Both the position numbers and the translations under genes were made by a program. A stretch of DNA of 64,000 nucleotides from contig NZ_JACHXN010000013.1 of NCBI RefSeq assembly GCF_014192095.1, positions 1 through 64,000 of the forward strand, read 5' to 3'. Origin of the DNA: Phyllobacterium trifolii. Lineage in GTDB: Bacteria; Pseudomonadota; Alphaproteobacteria; Rhizobiales; Rhizobiaceae. This document shows, one piece after another, positions 8,305 through 16,711 of this stretch (its first letter is position 1; every line of letters starts with the position of its first letter). Under the pieces are notes generated by a model. The model was not told the origin of the DNA. It saw nothing but the letters and a program-made list of their open reading frames with translations, and did not search any database.

Positions 8305-8715
8305 GTGGACAAACTAACCCCAGAACGTCGCAGCGCCAATATGGCGCGCATTAGAAGTCATGGTACGAAGCCAGAAATGGCCGTGCGGCAACTCGCTCAC
8401 CGCCTTGGGTACCGCTACCAGCTGCACCGAAAAGATCTTCCTGGAACGCCTGATCTGGTATTCCCCGGGAGACGTGCAATAATCTTCGTACATGGCTGTT
8501 TTTGGCATCAGCACCCTGAACCAGCTTGCAAAGATTCTGCCTTACCAAAATCAAGGCCAGAATATTGGCTCCCGAAACTTCAACGAAATCAACAGCGTGA
8601 TTCCCAAAATATGGACGCTCTAGTTCAAGACGGCTGGAGGGTCTTGATCATTTGGGAGTGTGAGACACACGACGAGGAAGAACTCGCTCAAACATTGCAC
8701 TCGTTCTTGGCGTGA
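8305..8715 (+). CDS. vsr: Very short patch repair endonuclease Vsr
   Basis: 136 residues from a GTG that touches the stop of the NaeI-like gene. The N-terminus (LTPERRSANMARIRSHGTKPE) and the core PGTPDLVFPGRR...FVHGCFWHQH carry the catalytic Asp (D50), the mismatch-wedge aromatics and two His residues (H63, H68) matching D51, H64 and H69 of E. coli Vsr. Zinc-ligand cysteines include C65, one in PEPAC and one in IWEC. Vsr nicks 5' of the T in T:G mismatches that arise when 5-methylcytosine deaminates, so it offsets the mutational cost of the neighbouring methylase. It is the last gene of the island. Confidence 0.92.
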   Translation: MDKLTPERRSANMARIRSHGTKPEMAVRQLAHRLGYRYQLHRKDLPGTPDLVFPGRRAIIFVHGCFWHQHPEPACKDSALPKSRPEYWLPKLQRNQQRDSQNMDALVQDGWRVLIIWECETHDEEELAQTLHSFLA

Positions 8716-8883
8716 TATCGGACGCATCCGTCCCACTCAACATATAGAGATCCCCCAGTAGCCTTTCCGCCAAAACCCCGTACATTGCTCCCTGGGGATA
8801 CCATCGGTTGTATCGGTTCGTTGCGTTTGCGCCTTTCAACGCGCGCGACCAGCCCGAACAAAACCGTCTGGCGGGAGACACGC

Positions 8884-9660
8884 ATGGTGTTGGGGATTTT
8901 TATCGGGTCCATTTTCGTCGGCGGAACGATTGCGCTGACCCTCACCTGCTATTTCCTCATGCGGTGGATGAGTGGCAATGAGCACGAGAACCATGAAAGG
9001 GACCTGGCAAGTTCGGTCGTCTTCCGTGTCTCCGCCTTGCATGGGCTTATCCTGGCGCTGGTTTTTGCGCAGGAAATGTTCAGCTACCAGCAACTCCGGC
9101 TGCAGACCGCCACCGAGGCTAATGCCATCGCCGACATCTATTTCGATGCCGGGCGCTATGGCGACACCGAGAAGGTGAAGATCCAGAAGGAGCTTTCGGA
9201 CTATATCCGCGTCGTCATCGACAAGGAGTGGCGCGGGCTCGGCGAGACCAACCGGCTTTCGCCGGAAGCCTGGACACAGTGGGATGAAGCCTATCGCGCG
9301 ATCCTCGATCTGGTGCCCACAAATCCGCGCCAGCAAAGCCTGCGCAATCACATGCTCGACCGGATTTACCTTGTCTCGGAAAGCCGCACCAAGCGCGAGA
9401 GTACCGTTGCCGATGCCCTCAGCGGCATATTCTGGTTCGCCGCCATTTCCGGGATGATCTTCATCGCGCTGGCCTATTATTCCTATCCGCCGACGCGCCG
9501 CAATGTCGTGCTGATCTCACTGTTCGGCGCCTATACCGGCGTTATCCTGTTTCTCATCTACGCCTTCTCCAACCCCTACATGCAGCCGGCGGAACTCAGC
9601 CCCGGCCCGTTCCTGCGGCTGCAGGAACAGATCGCGGCCTTGCCGCCGCCGGCGGGTTGA
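8884..9660 (+). CDS. DUF4239 (bestrophin-like) membrane protein
   Basis: 258 residues. A first transmembrane helix at about residues 1-25 (MVLGIFIGSIFVGGTIALTL), a second after the RVSALHGLILALVF block, and two more near the C-terminus (IFWFAAISGMIFIAL; VVLISLFGAYTGVILFLIY) flank a soluble middle region, the typical DUF4239 layout. Function is unknown; weak relation to bestrophin-type channels has been proposed for the family. The ATG at 8884 follows GCGGGAGA; the frame is open a further 33 codons upstream, but that part is not membrane-like. GC content returns to the chromosomal norm here, so the restriction island ends before this gene. Confidence 0.75.
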   Translation: MVLGIFIGSIFVGGTIALTLTCYFLMRWMSGNEHENHERDLASSVVFRVSALHGLILALVFAQEMFSYQQLRLQTATEANAIADIYFDAGRYGDTEKVKIQKELSDYIRVVIDKEWRGLGETNRLSPEAWTQWDEAYRAILDLVPTNPRQQSLRNHMLDRIYLVSESRTKRESTVADALSGIFWFAAISGMIFIALAYYSYPPTRRNVVLISLFGAYTGVILFLIYAFSNPYMQPAELSPGPFLRLQEQIAALPPPAG

Positions 9661-9684
9661 GCCCTCGCCGCATCGCGCATGATG

Positions 9685-9888
9685 TCAGTGCCGGATGCTG
9701 TGGCTTTGGTCGCGCGCCCTGTTGCTGCTGCGAAGCGTGCAATCATAATAGCCGGATGCACAGGACCGGGCCGGGTTCATGAAATAGTTTTCCACCCGCG
9801 TCTGCCAGCTGTTGCGCGAACTCGTGCTATTGCAGCCGGCAAGCATGGATAAGGCCACAAGGGCGGCAGCCAGTTTCACGATACCCAT
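9685..9888 (-). CDS. Small lipoprotein, unknown function
   Basis: 67 residues with a lipoprotein signal peptide: a short basic start, a hydrophobic stretch and the lipobox LAGC at about residues 16-19, then a Ser/Thr- and Asn-rich tail with two further cysteines in SCASGYYDC. It is convergent with the DUF4239 gene, 24 bases away, and has GGAGACAG-like sequence before the ATG. No family recognised. Confidence 0.65.
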   Translation of the reverse strand: MGIVKLAAALVALSMLAGCNSTSSRNSWQTRVENYFMNPARSCASGYYDCTLRSSNRARDQSHSIRH

Positions 9889-9937
9889 ATCTGTCTCCTC
9901 TTGTGTGCAGGTCGGCCTTGCACCCGCTTTAGCATGG

Positions 9938-10115
9938 TTATCTCTCCCCTTGTGGGAGAGAAAGCGATTTCAGCATCTTAGCCCTTGCTAAGTGCTAGAA
10001 ATCGCCAGAGAGGGGATTTGCTTCACTGAACTACCCCCTCTCTTGGATTTTCCAAGAATTTAGCAAAGAGGTTAAATCCAGGAAAATCCTTTCTCCCCCA
10101 CAAGGGGGGAGATAA
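9938..10115. repeat. 178-bp palindromic intergenic element, family C
   Basis: The 34-base arms 9938-9971 and 10082-10115 are inverted copies with a few mismatches, built on TCTCCCCCTTGTGGGGGAGA-like text. Inside are further small hairpins, such as GCGATTTC paired with GAAATCGC. It fills the gap between the 3' end of dinB and the small lipoprotein gene. Similar 'CCCTTGTGGG' elements are common between rhizobial genes, which is a recollection and not a search result. Confidence 0.7.
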
Positions 10116-10127
10116 GCACCACGCCCC

Positions 10128-11372
10128 TCAAAAATCCTCCGCTTCCGGTATCCGCCCGAATGCGATCTTGGAGCCGATATAATTGCCCGGGCCGTTGTTC
10201 GGGCCAAGGTTGAGCGCCTTCGACCCATGCCGCACGCGTATCTTGTCGAGCACGTCCGACACGCGTTCCCACTGGCCACGTTGCCTCACACTCGCGCCGG
10301 TATCGAACAGGTCGCGGCTGGCCTCCTCTTCGGCCGAAAGGTCATGCAGCACCACCGTGACCGAGCTGATATTGCGCATCTCACCTGCTGCAATCATTTT
10401 CGCGTGCAAATCATTGAGACAATTCAGGAAAGTATGATCGTCGCGCGCCGGGCGGAACTGGCCCTCCAGCTTCACGCGGCTGTCGCGCCTGACGCCGACC
10501 GTATAGCTCATCGCCCCGGCGCGGTAATGCGAGCGGCGCAGGCGGCGGGCGGCGCTCAGGCTGAGCAGCCTTGCGCATTGCAGCACCTTTTCCGGCGCGC
10601 GCCAGTCCGGCGGCAGGTTGCGGCCGTGGCCGAACATGCGCTTGATCGTCTCCGGCTTTTCCACCGCATAGCCATGCAGCGCGGCGACGAAGCGCTCGCC
10701 TTCGACGCTGTTCCAGATGGCGCGGGCGTGCTTCGGCGCGAGGTCCCACAGGCACCTGATGTCGCTGACGCCAGCCTCGCCAAGGCGCGCCGTCATGCCT
10801 TTGGAGATGCCCGGCAGGTCGCGCAGTTCCAGATCGAACAGGCGGCCGGGCAGATCGGCGTGATCGAGCAGCACGAAGCCATCCGGCTTGTCCATTTCCG
10901 CTGCGATCTTGGCCAGAAGCTCATTGACAGAAATGCCGATCGAACAGGTGAGGATCGGGCCGATCTCATCATGCAAGGCGCGCTTGATCCGCGCTGCCAG
11001 ACCCGACGCGTCGCGTGCCTCCGATTGCAACAGGTTGCAGGCGACCTCGTCGATGGAGCGGACGGCGGCGATAGGCACGCAGCGCTCGATCGTCTCAAGG
11101 ATGCGATTATGCAACTTTACGTATATGTCCGGTCGTGCCTCGATGAAGACGATGTCCGGACATTTCTGCTTCGCCTCGGCAACGCTCGTCCCGGTCTTGA
11201 TGCCGAACGGCTTCGCCTGGCGGCTGGCGGCGATGACACTCGTATGAGGCGAGTCCAGTGGCACCACTGCAACCGGGCGTCCCTGCAGCGCCGGATTGAG
11301 CTGTTGCTCGGCGCTGGCAAAGAAGCTGTCGAAATCCAGATAAAGCTTTTCGGTGTGGGTCGGTTTACGCAT
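10128..11372 (-). CDS. dinB: Y-family DNA polymerase (DNA polymerase IV)
   Basis: 414 residues. The metal-binding carboxylates lie in LYLDFDSFFAS (D13) and RSIDE (D108, E109), and the steric-gate region follows the first motif as in DinB. A helix-hairpin-helix-like thumb (LPGISKGMTARLGEAGV) and a little-finger domain complete the protein. It should carry out translesion synthesis as part of the SOS response. A LexA-type box lies 21-35 bases upstream of the start. The length is slightly longer than E. coli DinB (351), and no beta-clamp motif is obvious at the very C-terminus. Rhizobia often have several DinB copies; this one's chromosomal neighbour is recJ. Confidence 0.88.
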   Translation of the reverse strand: MRKPTHTEKLYLDFDSFFASAEQQLNPALQGRPVAVVPLDSPHTSVIAASRQAKPFGIKTGTSVAEAKQKCPDIVFIEARPDIYVKLHNRILETIERCVPIAAVRSIDEVACNLLQSEARDASGLAARIKRALHDEIGPILTCSIGISVNELLAKIAAEMDKPDGFVLLDHADLPGRLFDLELRDLPGISKGMTARLGEAGVSDIRCLWDLAPKHARAIWNSVEGERFVAALHGYAVEKPETIKRMFGHGRNLPPDWRAPEKVLQCARLLSLSAARRLRRSHYRAGAMSYTVGVRRDSRVKLEGQFRPARDDHTFLNCLNDLHAKMIAAGEMRNISSVTVVLHDLSAEEEASRDLFDTGASVRQRGQWERVSDVLDKIRVRHGSKALNLGPNNGPGNYIGSKIAFGRIPEAEDF

Positions 11373-11380
11373 GGTTACAA

Positions 11381-11407
11381 GTTCTCAGCTGAGAACAAAA
11401 CTAGAAC
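11381..11407 (-). promoter_or_regulatory. SOS box (LexA site) and perfect palindrome before dinB
   Basis: On the minus strand GTTC-TAGTTTT-GTTC (11393-11407) matches the alphaproteobacterial LexA consensus GTTC-N7-GTTC exactly. It overlaps a perfect 16-bp palindrome, GTTCTCAGCTGAGAAC (11381-11396), that ends nine bases before the dinB start codon. The placement lets LexA block transcription of the polymerase gene. Confidence 0.75.
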
Positions 11408-11462
11408 ATGGATCGCAAGAAATTGGAACAGGTATCTGCAAAAAATGAGGATAAGTTTCGCC

Positions 11463-11521
11463 GATTCTTATGCAAGAATCGTCGATTCTGGCGCAAGAAT
11501 AATTGAAACTCACACAAGAAT
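11463..11521. repeat. Three repeats phased at 21 bp between recJ and dinB
   Basis: CAAGAAT occurs at 11473, 11494 and 11515, exactly 21 bp apart, that is two helical turns. In the first two units it is the right arm of an inverted repeat: ATTCTTATGCAAGAAT and ATTCTGGCGCAAGAAT. The third has only the right arm. The array lies about 90-150 bases upstream of dinB and runs up to the 3' end of recJ, so it could be a cooperative regulator site. Confidence 0.55.
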
Positions 11522-11530
11522 TTCGGGATC

Positions 11531-13321
11531 TCACACGGCTCTTGCGGCGTCGAGGATGCGAAATTGCGTCGTGGTCGAGCCGTTCCAGTGATTGAGCGCA
11601 AGGTTCCCCGCCACATGCAGCGACTGACCTAACTCCTTGAAAAGAAAGTCACCGAGCGCACTTCCAACCGCCCGAAACGCTATCGCATTGATGCGTTTGC
11701 CGTCCGCGCCCTCCAGCGTTGCCTTGACATGGCTCGTGCCGACCGTCCTCGCATCGACCAGCCTGTGATGTGGCAGAACCAGCACCGGTTGAGGGTGTCC
11801 GGAGCCAAAGGGACCCGCCCTTTCCATGGTCTCGTAGAGCGGCACGGTCGCCCCGGCAGCACTCAGCGCGCCATCGATGGCAAGCGAGGCGTTGCCACGC
11901 AGCTGGCCGACCATTTCGCTGGCGCTTTCTTCGAAAAACGCCCGTAAAGCGGCCATTTTACCACGTTCCACAGTGATTCCGGCTGCCATGGCATGACCAC
12001 CGCCCTTGACGAGAAGCCCTTGTTCGACGGCATTTCGCACCAGTTTTCCGAGGTCGAAACCGTTGATCGAACGGCCCGAACCGCTCCCCGTACCATTGGC
12101 GTTGAAGGCGATCGCGAAGGCCGGTCGCCGCGTCCGCTCTTTCAGCCGTGCCGCGATCAGCCCGACGATGCCAGGGTGCCAATCATCGCTGGCTGTGACC
12201 AGAACCGCCGGTCCGGACCCGGCGGAGAGCTCGACCATCGCCTCGGCCTCTGCCTGTTCCAGCATGATGGTTTCCATCGCCTGGCGCTCCTGGTTCAGGC
12301 GGTCGAGTTCCTCGGCAATACGCATCGCTTCGTTCGGATCGTCGAGCGTCAGCAGCCTTGCACCCAGCCCGGCATCACCGATCCTCCCGCCAGCATTTAT
12401 GCGCGGACCCACTAAGTATGCGAAATGAAAGGCGTTTAGCGGCTCGCCGATGCGCGACACCCGTGCCAGCGCCGAGAGGCCCGCATTCTGCTGAGCTCGT
12501 GCAACGAGTATCCCTTTGACGACGAAAGCGCGATTGAGCTCCTTCAGCGGCACCACATCGCACACGGTGGCGAGTGCCACGAGGTCAAGCAGTGACAGAA
12601 GGTCCGGGCCGAGAACGCCCAGGTTGACGTGCTGCTCGCGCAGTACCCGCGACGTCTGCACCAGTGTCAGGAAGACAACCCCGGCAGCGCAAAGATGGCC
12701 CTGCCCTGACAGATCATCCTCGCGATTGGGATTGACCACCGCATGGGCCGCGGCCGGCAGTTCGCCACCAACCTGATGGTGATCGAGCACCACCACATCC
12801 GCACCGGCGTTCTTGGCCGCCGTGATCGCCGCCGCGCTGTTTGTGCCGCAATCCACGGTGACGATCAGCGAGGCCTGCTGCGCCAGTTCCTGCATGGCGG
12901 CGGGATTAGGGCCGTACCCTTCAAAAATCCGGTCCGGGATGTAAATCCGGTTGGCAATGCCATAATGGGTTAGAAAACGCGACAGGATCGCCGAAGAACA
13001 GGCGCCATCCACGTCATAATCACCAAAAATGGCGATTTTCTCGCGGGCTGCGATCGCTCTGGCGATGCGCTCGGCGGCCTTGTTCATGTCGGTCAGCGAA
13101 GCAGGATCAGGCATGAGGCTCTTGATCGTCGGCTCCATGAAGGCAACCGCCTCGTCCAGCCCGACGCCCCGGCCTGCCAAAACCCGCGTCACCAAGTCCG
13201 GAAAACCGTGGTTTTGCGCCATCGCCAGCGCGATATTGGCTTCGCGTTGCCCCAGCCGGTCGATCCATTTCAGACCGGTTGCCGATTGTTCAACGCCGAG
13301 GAAAAGCCGTTCAGGAACCAT
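11531..13321 (-). CDS. recJ: Single-stranded-DNA-specific exonuclease RecJ
   Basis: 596 residues, normal length. DHH-phosphoesterase motifs are in order: GDYDVDGACS (D101, D103, D105), VTVDCGT (about 155-160), DHHQ (180-182), then the DHHA1 domain with GGGHAMAAGIT near residue 440, and a C-terminal OB-like domain (HWNGSTTTQFRILDA). RecJ degrades single strands 5' to 3' in RecF-pathway recombination, mismatch repair and base excision repair. In Rhizobiales recJ is commonly near hom and glpX, as here. A small gap and a secreted-protein gene separate it from glpX. Confidence 0.95.
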   Translation of the reverse strand: MVPERLFLGVEQSATGLKWIDRLGQREANIALAMAQNHGFPDLVTRVLAGRGVGLDEAVAFMEPTIKSLMPDPASLTDMNKAAERIARAIAAREKIAIFGDYDVDGACSSAILSRFLTHYGIANRIYIPDRIFEGYGPNPAAMQELAQQASLIVTVDCGTNSAAAITAAKNAGADVVVLDHHQVGGELPAAAHAVVNPNREDDLSGQGHLCAAGVVFLTLVQTSRVLREQHVNLGVLGPDLLSLLDLVALATVCDVVPLKELNRAFVVKGILVARAQQNAGLSALARVSRIGEPLNAFHFAYLVGPRINAGGRIGDAGLGARLLTLDDPNEAMRIAEELDRLNQERQAMETIMLEQAEAEAMVELSAGSGPAVLVTASDDWHPGIVGLIAARLKERTRRPAFAIAFNANGTGSGSGRSINGFDLGKLVRNAVEQGLLVKGGGHAMAAGITVERGKMAALRAFFEESASEMVGQLRGNASLAIDGALSAAGATVPLYETMERAGPFGSGHPQPVLVLPHHRLVDARTVGTSHVKATLEGADGKRINAIAFRAVGSALGDFLFKELGQSLHVAGNLALNHWNGSTTTQFRILDAARAV

Positions 13322-13397
13322 CGCTCCGGTTAATCACTCGGCGGCATTGAATGCAATGCTTCGAAAGACCTATCCAACGGCTTTTGCTGGTGCTTAC

Positions 13398-14006
13398 TCA
13401 GTTCCCAGGTGGCAGCGCGAGCGAACTCACGGTGGACGCCACAGACGACGCGAAGTCCGTAAGCTGGCGGTCGACGAGTTCCTTGGAACTCAGCCTGTAG
13501 TTGATGACTGGTTGGATGAGCAGATAGCGGCCAAGAACACCCGTAGCGCAGACCAAAAAATCATCCTTCTTCTGCGGATCGTCGGAACTGACACAGGCCA
13601 TGGCCCGGTTGCCATAGCTAACGTTCGTCCGCTGCGCAATCTGGCCGGGTTGGGTACTATGATATTGAAAAGCCTGATCGAGAAGGCTGCGCACGACGGG
13701 ATCGTCTGGTCCGTCCCTGACCGGATAGATACCAGGCACATTGCTGGCCCTTACACCATTAATCGACACGATGGCGCGCGCATCCAGCCCGCCATATTCG
13801 ATTGTCGCACTGAAATTCTGCGGATCGCTGGTACGGCTGATTACGGTGAACGGGCCGGATGTGTCGGGTAGACTGATCAGAATATCCCCAGAACGATAAC
13901 CTTGAATAAGGTCAGGATCGGCTTCCTGCGCATGGAGTGTCGAGAACTGTGTCGAGCCCACGGCCATCAACAACGCGCAACCGACTATTCTGTGCTGGAT
14001 ATTCAT
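13398..14006 (-). CDS. Secreted protein of unknown function
   Basis: 202 residues. A Sec signal peptide (hydrophobic run GCALLMAVGSTQFSTLHA then AQEADPD) starts at the ATG at 14006, preceded by GGGCGGGAC. The mature part has no recognised domain; two cysteines occur in MACVSSDD and LVCATG. The frame extends 20 codons further upstream without signal-like features. It sits between recJ and glpX, both on the same strand, and the upstream glpX terminator suggests separate transcription. Confidence 0.7.
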   Translation of the reverse strand: MNIQHRIVGCALLMAVGSTQFSTLHAQEADPDLIQGYRSGDILISLPDTSGPFTVISRTSDPQNFSATIEYGGLDARAIVSINGVRASNVPGIYPVRDGPDDPVVRSLLDQAFQYHSTQPGQIAQRTNVSYGNRAMACVSSDDPQKKDDFLVCATGVLGRYLLIQPVINYRLSSKELVDRQLTDFASSVASTVSSLALPPGN

Positions 14007-14098
14007 GGTTGTCCCGCCCGAATGAATTCCTCTCAGAGCAAAATAGCAAAAATACTGTCGTTCCAATAGGGTACAGAGACATTTGTCAGTAAACAGGC

Positions 14099-14133
14099 TT
14101 AAAATAAAACTACCGGCTCTTTCGAACCGGCAG
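14099..14133 (-). terminator. Rho-independent terminator of glpX
   Basis: On the minus strand the inverted repeat CTGCCGGTTCGAAAGAGCCGGTAG is followed by TTTTATTTT. It begins about 24 bases after the glpX stop codon. Confidence 0.8.
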
Positions 14134-14156
14134 TCGAGGCGGTCGGAACGATGTTC

Positions 14157-15146
14157 CTACTGGAACTTCGCCATATCCTGATGCTTCGCCTTAATTTCGC
14201 GGACTGTCTGCGAATGGGAACGCATGACTACGGTGTGGGTCTGAATGTAGTCCCGCGCAAATTTCACACCGGATAACATATTGCCGTCGGTAACACCCGT
14301 GGCGGCAAACAGCACGTCACCCTTGGCCATCTCCTCCATCGTGTAGATCTTCTTGGGATCGCTGATGCCCATCTTGGCAGCGCGGGCGATCTTGTCGTCG
14401 CTATTCAACTGCAGGCGCCCCTGCATCTGACCACCGATGCAACGCAAGGCAGCAGCTGCAAGGACGCCCTCCGGCGCACCGCCGATTCCGATGTAGATGT
14501 CGATGCCGGTTTCATCGGGATCGGTCGTGTGGATGACACCGGCCACGTCGCCATCGCCGATCAGGCGGATGGCGGCGCCGGTTGCGCGCACTTCCTCAAT
14601 CAGCCGTGCATGACGCGGCCGATCCATGATGCATGCTGTGATTTCATTGATCGGCACGCCCTTGGCCTTGGCCACAGCCATGATGTTCTCGATGGCAGGC
14701 GCGTCGAGATTGATGATACCGGCGGGATAGCCGGGTCCGACAGCGATCTTTTCCATGTAGACATCGGGTGCGTAGAGAAGATTGCCCTTTTCGGCAATGG
14801 CGATAACGGCGAGCGAGTTGGGCAGATTCTTGGCGCAGATTGTCGTGCCTTCCAGTGGATCGAGCGCGATATCGACTTCCGGTCCATTGCGCGTACCGAC
14901 TTCCTCGCCAATGTAGAGCATCGGCGCTTCGTCACGCTCGCCCTCGCCGATAACCACTGTACCTGCGATTGGCAGGCGATTGAGTTCCTGGCGCATCGCA
15001 TCAACGGCCGCCTGATCCGCCGCCATCTCGTCGCCACGTCCGCGCAGACGTGCTGCAGCGACAGCAGCCCGCTCGGTTACGCGCACGAGTTCGAGCGTCA
15101 AAATGCGGTCGAGACCCGCTTCATTCTGGTCGTTGGTTTTCAGCAT
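14157..15146 (-). CDS. glpX: Class II fructose-1,6-bisphosphatase
   Basis: 329 residues. GlpX signature motifs are clear: GEGERDEAPMLYIGE near residue 75, DPLEGTT near 105, and GIGGAPEG with ALRCIGG in the C-terminal half. The enzyme removes the 1-phosphate of fructose-1,6-bisphosphate in gluconeogenesis, with Mn2+ or Mg2+. The internal ATG at 15146 (MLKTNDQ) has AGGGA at a good distance; an ATG eleven codons earlier does not. Upstream lies homoserine dehydrogenase on the same strand. The terminator just after it ends the transcript. Confidence 0.93.
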   Translation of the reverse strand: MLKTNDQNEAGLDRILTLELVRVTERAAVAAARLRGRGDEMAADQAAVDAMRQELNRLPIAGTVVIGEGERDEAPMLYIGEEVGTRNGPEVDIALDPLEGTTICAKNLPNSLAVIAIAEKGNLLYAPDVYMEKIAVGPGYPAGIINLDAPAIENIMAVAKAKGVPINEITACIMDRPRHARLIEEVRATGAAIRLIGDGDVAGVIHTTDPDETGIDIYIGIGGAPEGVLAAAALRCIGGQMQGRLQLNSDDKIARAAKMGISDPKKIYTMEEMAKGDVLFAATGVTDGNMLSGVKFARDYIQTHTVVMRSHSQTVREIKAKHQDMAKFQ

Positions 15147-15323
15147 AGTAATCCCTGCGTTGGTGTGGACATGCCGCATTCCGGATGAATTCGGCCTTCC
15201 ATAGCATTGCTATGCAAACCTTTTGTCAAAGTCGAAACGCAGCGGCAAGACCTTCAAGACAAGAAAACCGCCTTGCCGAAAAAGCTAATCGATTAAACGC
15301 GATAGGAGGCGTTTCTCCCAGCT

Positions 15324-16640
15324 TTACCCCGCCCGTTCGATACGGATCATCTGCGGTTTGTCGGTCGCATGCCCGTCTTTGACTATACCTTCGAGCGCCT
15401 TTTTCACCGCCGCCTCTGTCGTCTCGTGCGTCACGAGAATAACTGTTTTCGTAGCTTCCGGCTGGTCGGTGGCGCTCTGCCGCTGAACGATCGATTCCAG
15501 CGAAATGTCATTGTCGGCCATGCGTTTGGCAATGGCGGCGAACACACCGGCCCGGTCGTGCACGGTCAGGCGGATAAAGTAACCGCCCTCATGTGCACGC
15601 ATCTTGGCGCGTTTGTACGGCGCGAGCGCTTTGGCCGGCGTTCCGAACACGGGCCCATGCTGGAAGCCCGGTCGGCTCTTTGCAATATCGGCGAGGTCGC
15701 CAATGACGGCGGACGCCGTTGCCGCACCACCCGCCCCAGGCCCGGATAGAAGCAATTCACCCAGGAGATCGGTCTCGATCGCGACCGCATTGGTGACACC
15801 GTGCACCTGTGCGATGACCGATTCGACCGGCACCATCGTTGGGTGCACGCGTTGCTCGATGCCACTCTCGGTCTTGAGCGCGACACCCAAAAGCTTGATG
15901 CGGTAGCCGAGTTCGTCGGCCGCCTTGATATCGGCCAGCGAGATATTGCTGATACCTTCGAGATAGATATCGTCCGCCGCAATCTGCGTACCGAAAGCAA
16001 GACTGGTCAGGATCGCAAGCTTGTGTGCCGTGTCGTTGCCTTCGATGTCGAAGGTCGGATCAGCTTCCGCATAGCCGAGGCGTTGCGCATCGGCGAGGCA
16101 ATCCTCGAAGGAAATTCCCTCGTCCCACATCCTCGTCAGGATATAGTTGCAGGTGCCGTTCATGATGCCGTAAACGCGCGAAACCGTATTGCCTGTCAGG
16201 GATTCGCGTAACGCCTTGATCACCGGAATACCGCCAGCGACCGCCGCTTCGAAATTCAGGAGAACGCCCTTGTCTTCCGCGATTTTCGCAAGCGAGACGC
16301 CGTGCTTGGCAAGAAGGGCCTTGTTGGCGGTGACGACGTGACGACCGGACCGCAATGCGGCTTCGACCGAGGCACGCGCTGGCCCTTCGTCCCCGCCAAT
16401 CAGTTCAATAAAGACGTCGATATTGTTGGACTTGGCCAACGCAACCGGATCATCGAACCAAGTTGCGGAAGAGAAATCGACGCCGCGGTCGCGCTTGGCG
16501 TCCCGCGCCGATACGGCGGTGACGATGATTTCCTTGCCGCACTGGCGAGTGAGCATTTCACCCTTGTCACGCAATATTTTCAAAACCGAGGCACCAACAG
16601 TACCCAGTCCGGCGATTCCCACGCGCAGCGCTTCACTCAT
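15324..16640 (-). CDS. hom: Homoserine dehydrogenase
   Basis: 438 residues. Order: NAD(P)-binding domain starting GIAGLGTVGASVL (residues 8-20), catalytic domain with NGTCNYILTRM (about 185) and the GNDTAHKLAIL Lys/Asp region (about 220), then a C-terminal ACT domain (YFIRLTVHDRAGVFAAIA) for feedback control by threonine. It reduces aspartate semialdehyde to homoserine, feeding threonine, isoleucine and methionine synthesis. The aminotransferase gene lies 71 bases upstream on the same strand; this pairing is conserved in Rhizobiales and suggests a shared operon with glpX and recJ downstream. Confidence 0.95.
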   Translation of the reverse strand: MSEALRVGIAGLGTVGASVLKILRDKGEMLTRQCGKEIIVTAVSARDAKRDRGVDFSSATWFDDPVALAKSNNIDVFIELIGGDEGPARASVEAALRSGRHVVTANKALLAKHGVSLAKIAEDKGVLLNFEAAVAGGIPVIKALRESLTGNTVSRVYGIMNGTCNYILTRMWDEGISFEDCLADAQRLGYAEADPTFDIEGNDTAHKLAILTSLAFGTQIAADDIYLEGISNISLADIKAADELGYRIKLLGVALKTESGIEQRVHPTMVPVESVIAQVHGVTNAVAIETDLLGELLLSGPGAGGAATASAVIGDLADIAKSRPGFQHGPVFGTPAKALAPYKRAKMRAHEGGYFIRLTVHDRAGVFAAIAKRMADNDISLESIVQRQSATDQPEATKTVILVTHETTEAAVKKALEGIVKDGHATDKPQMIRIERAG

Positions 16641-16711
16641 TATTCAATTCCCTGAATTTTCATTGAGACGGCGCCGAGAGGCGCCGCGAATTTCAGTGCT
16701 GGAAGCGCCGC

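Noticed and set aside
10227..11591. A 454-codon frame opposite dinB
   Set aside because: Antisense shadow of the polymerase gene, with an AT-rich tail over the spacer.
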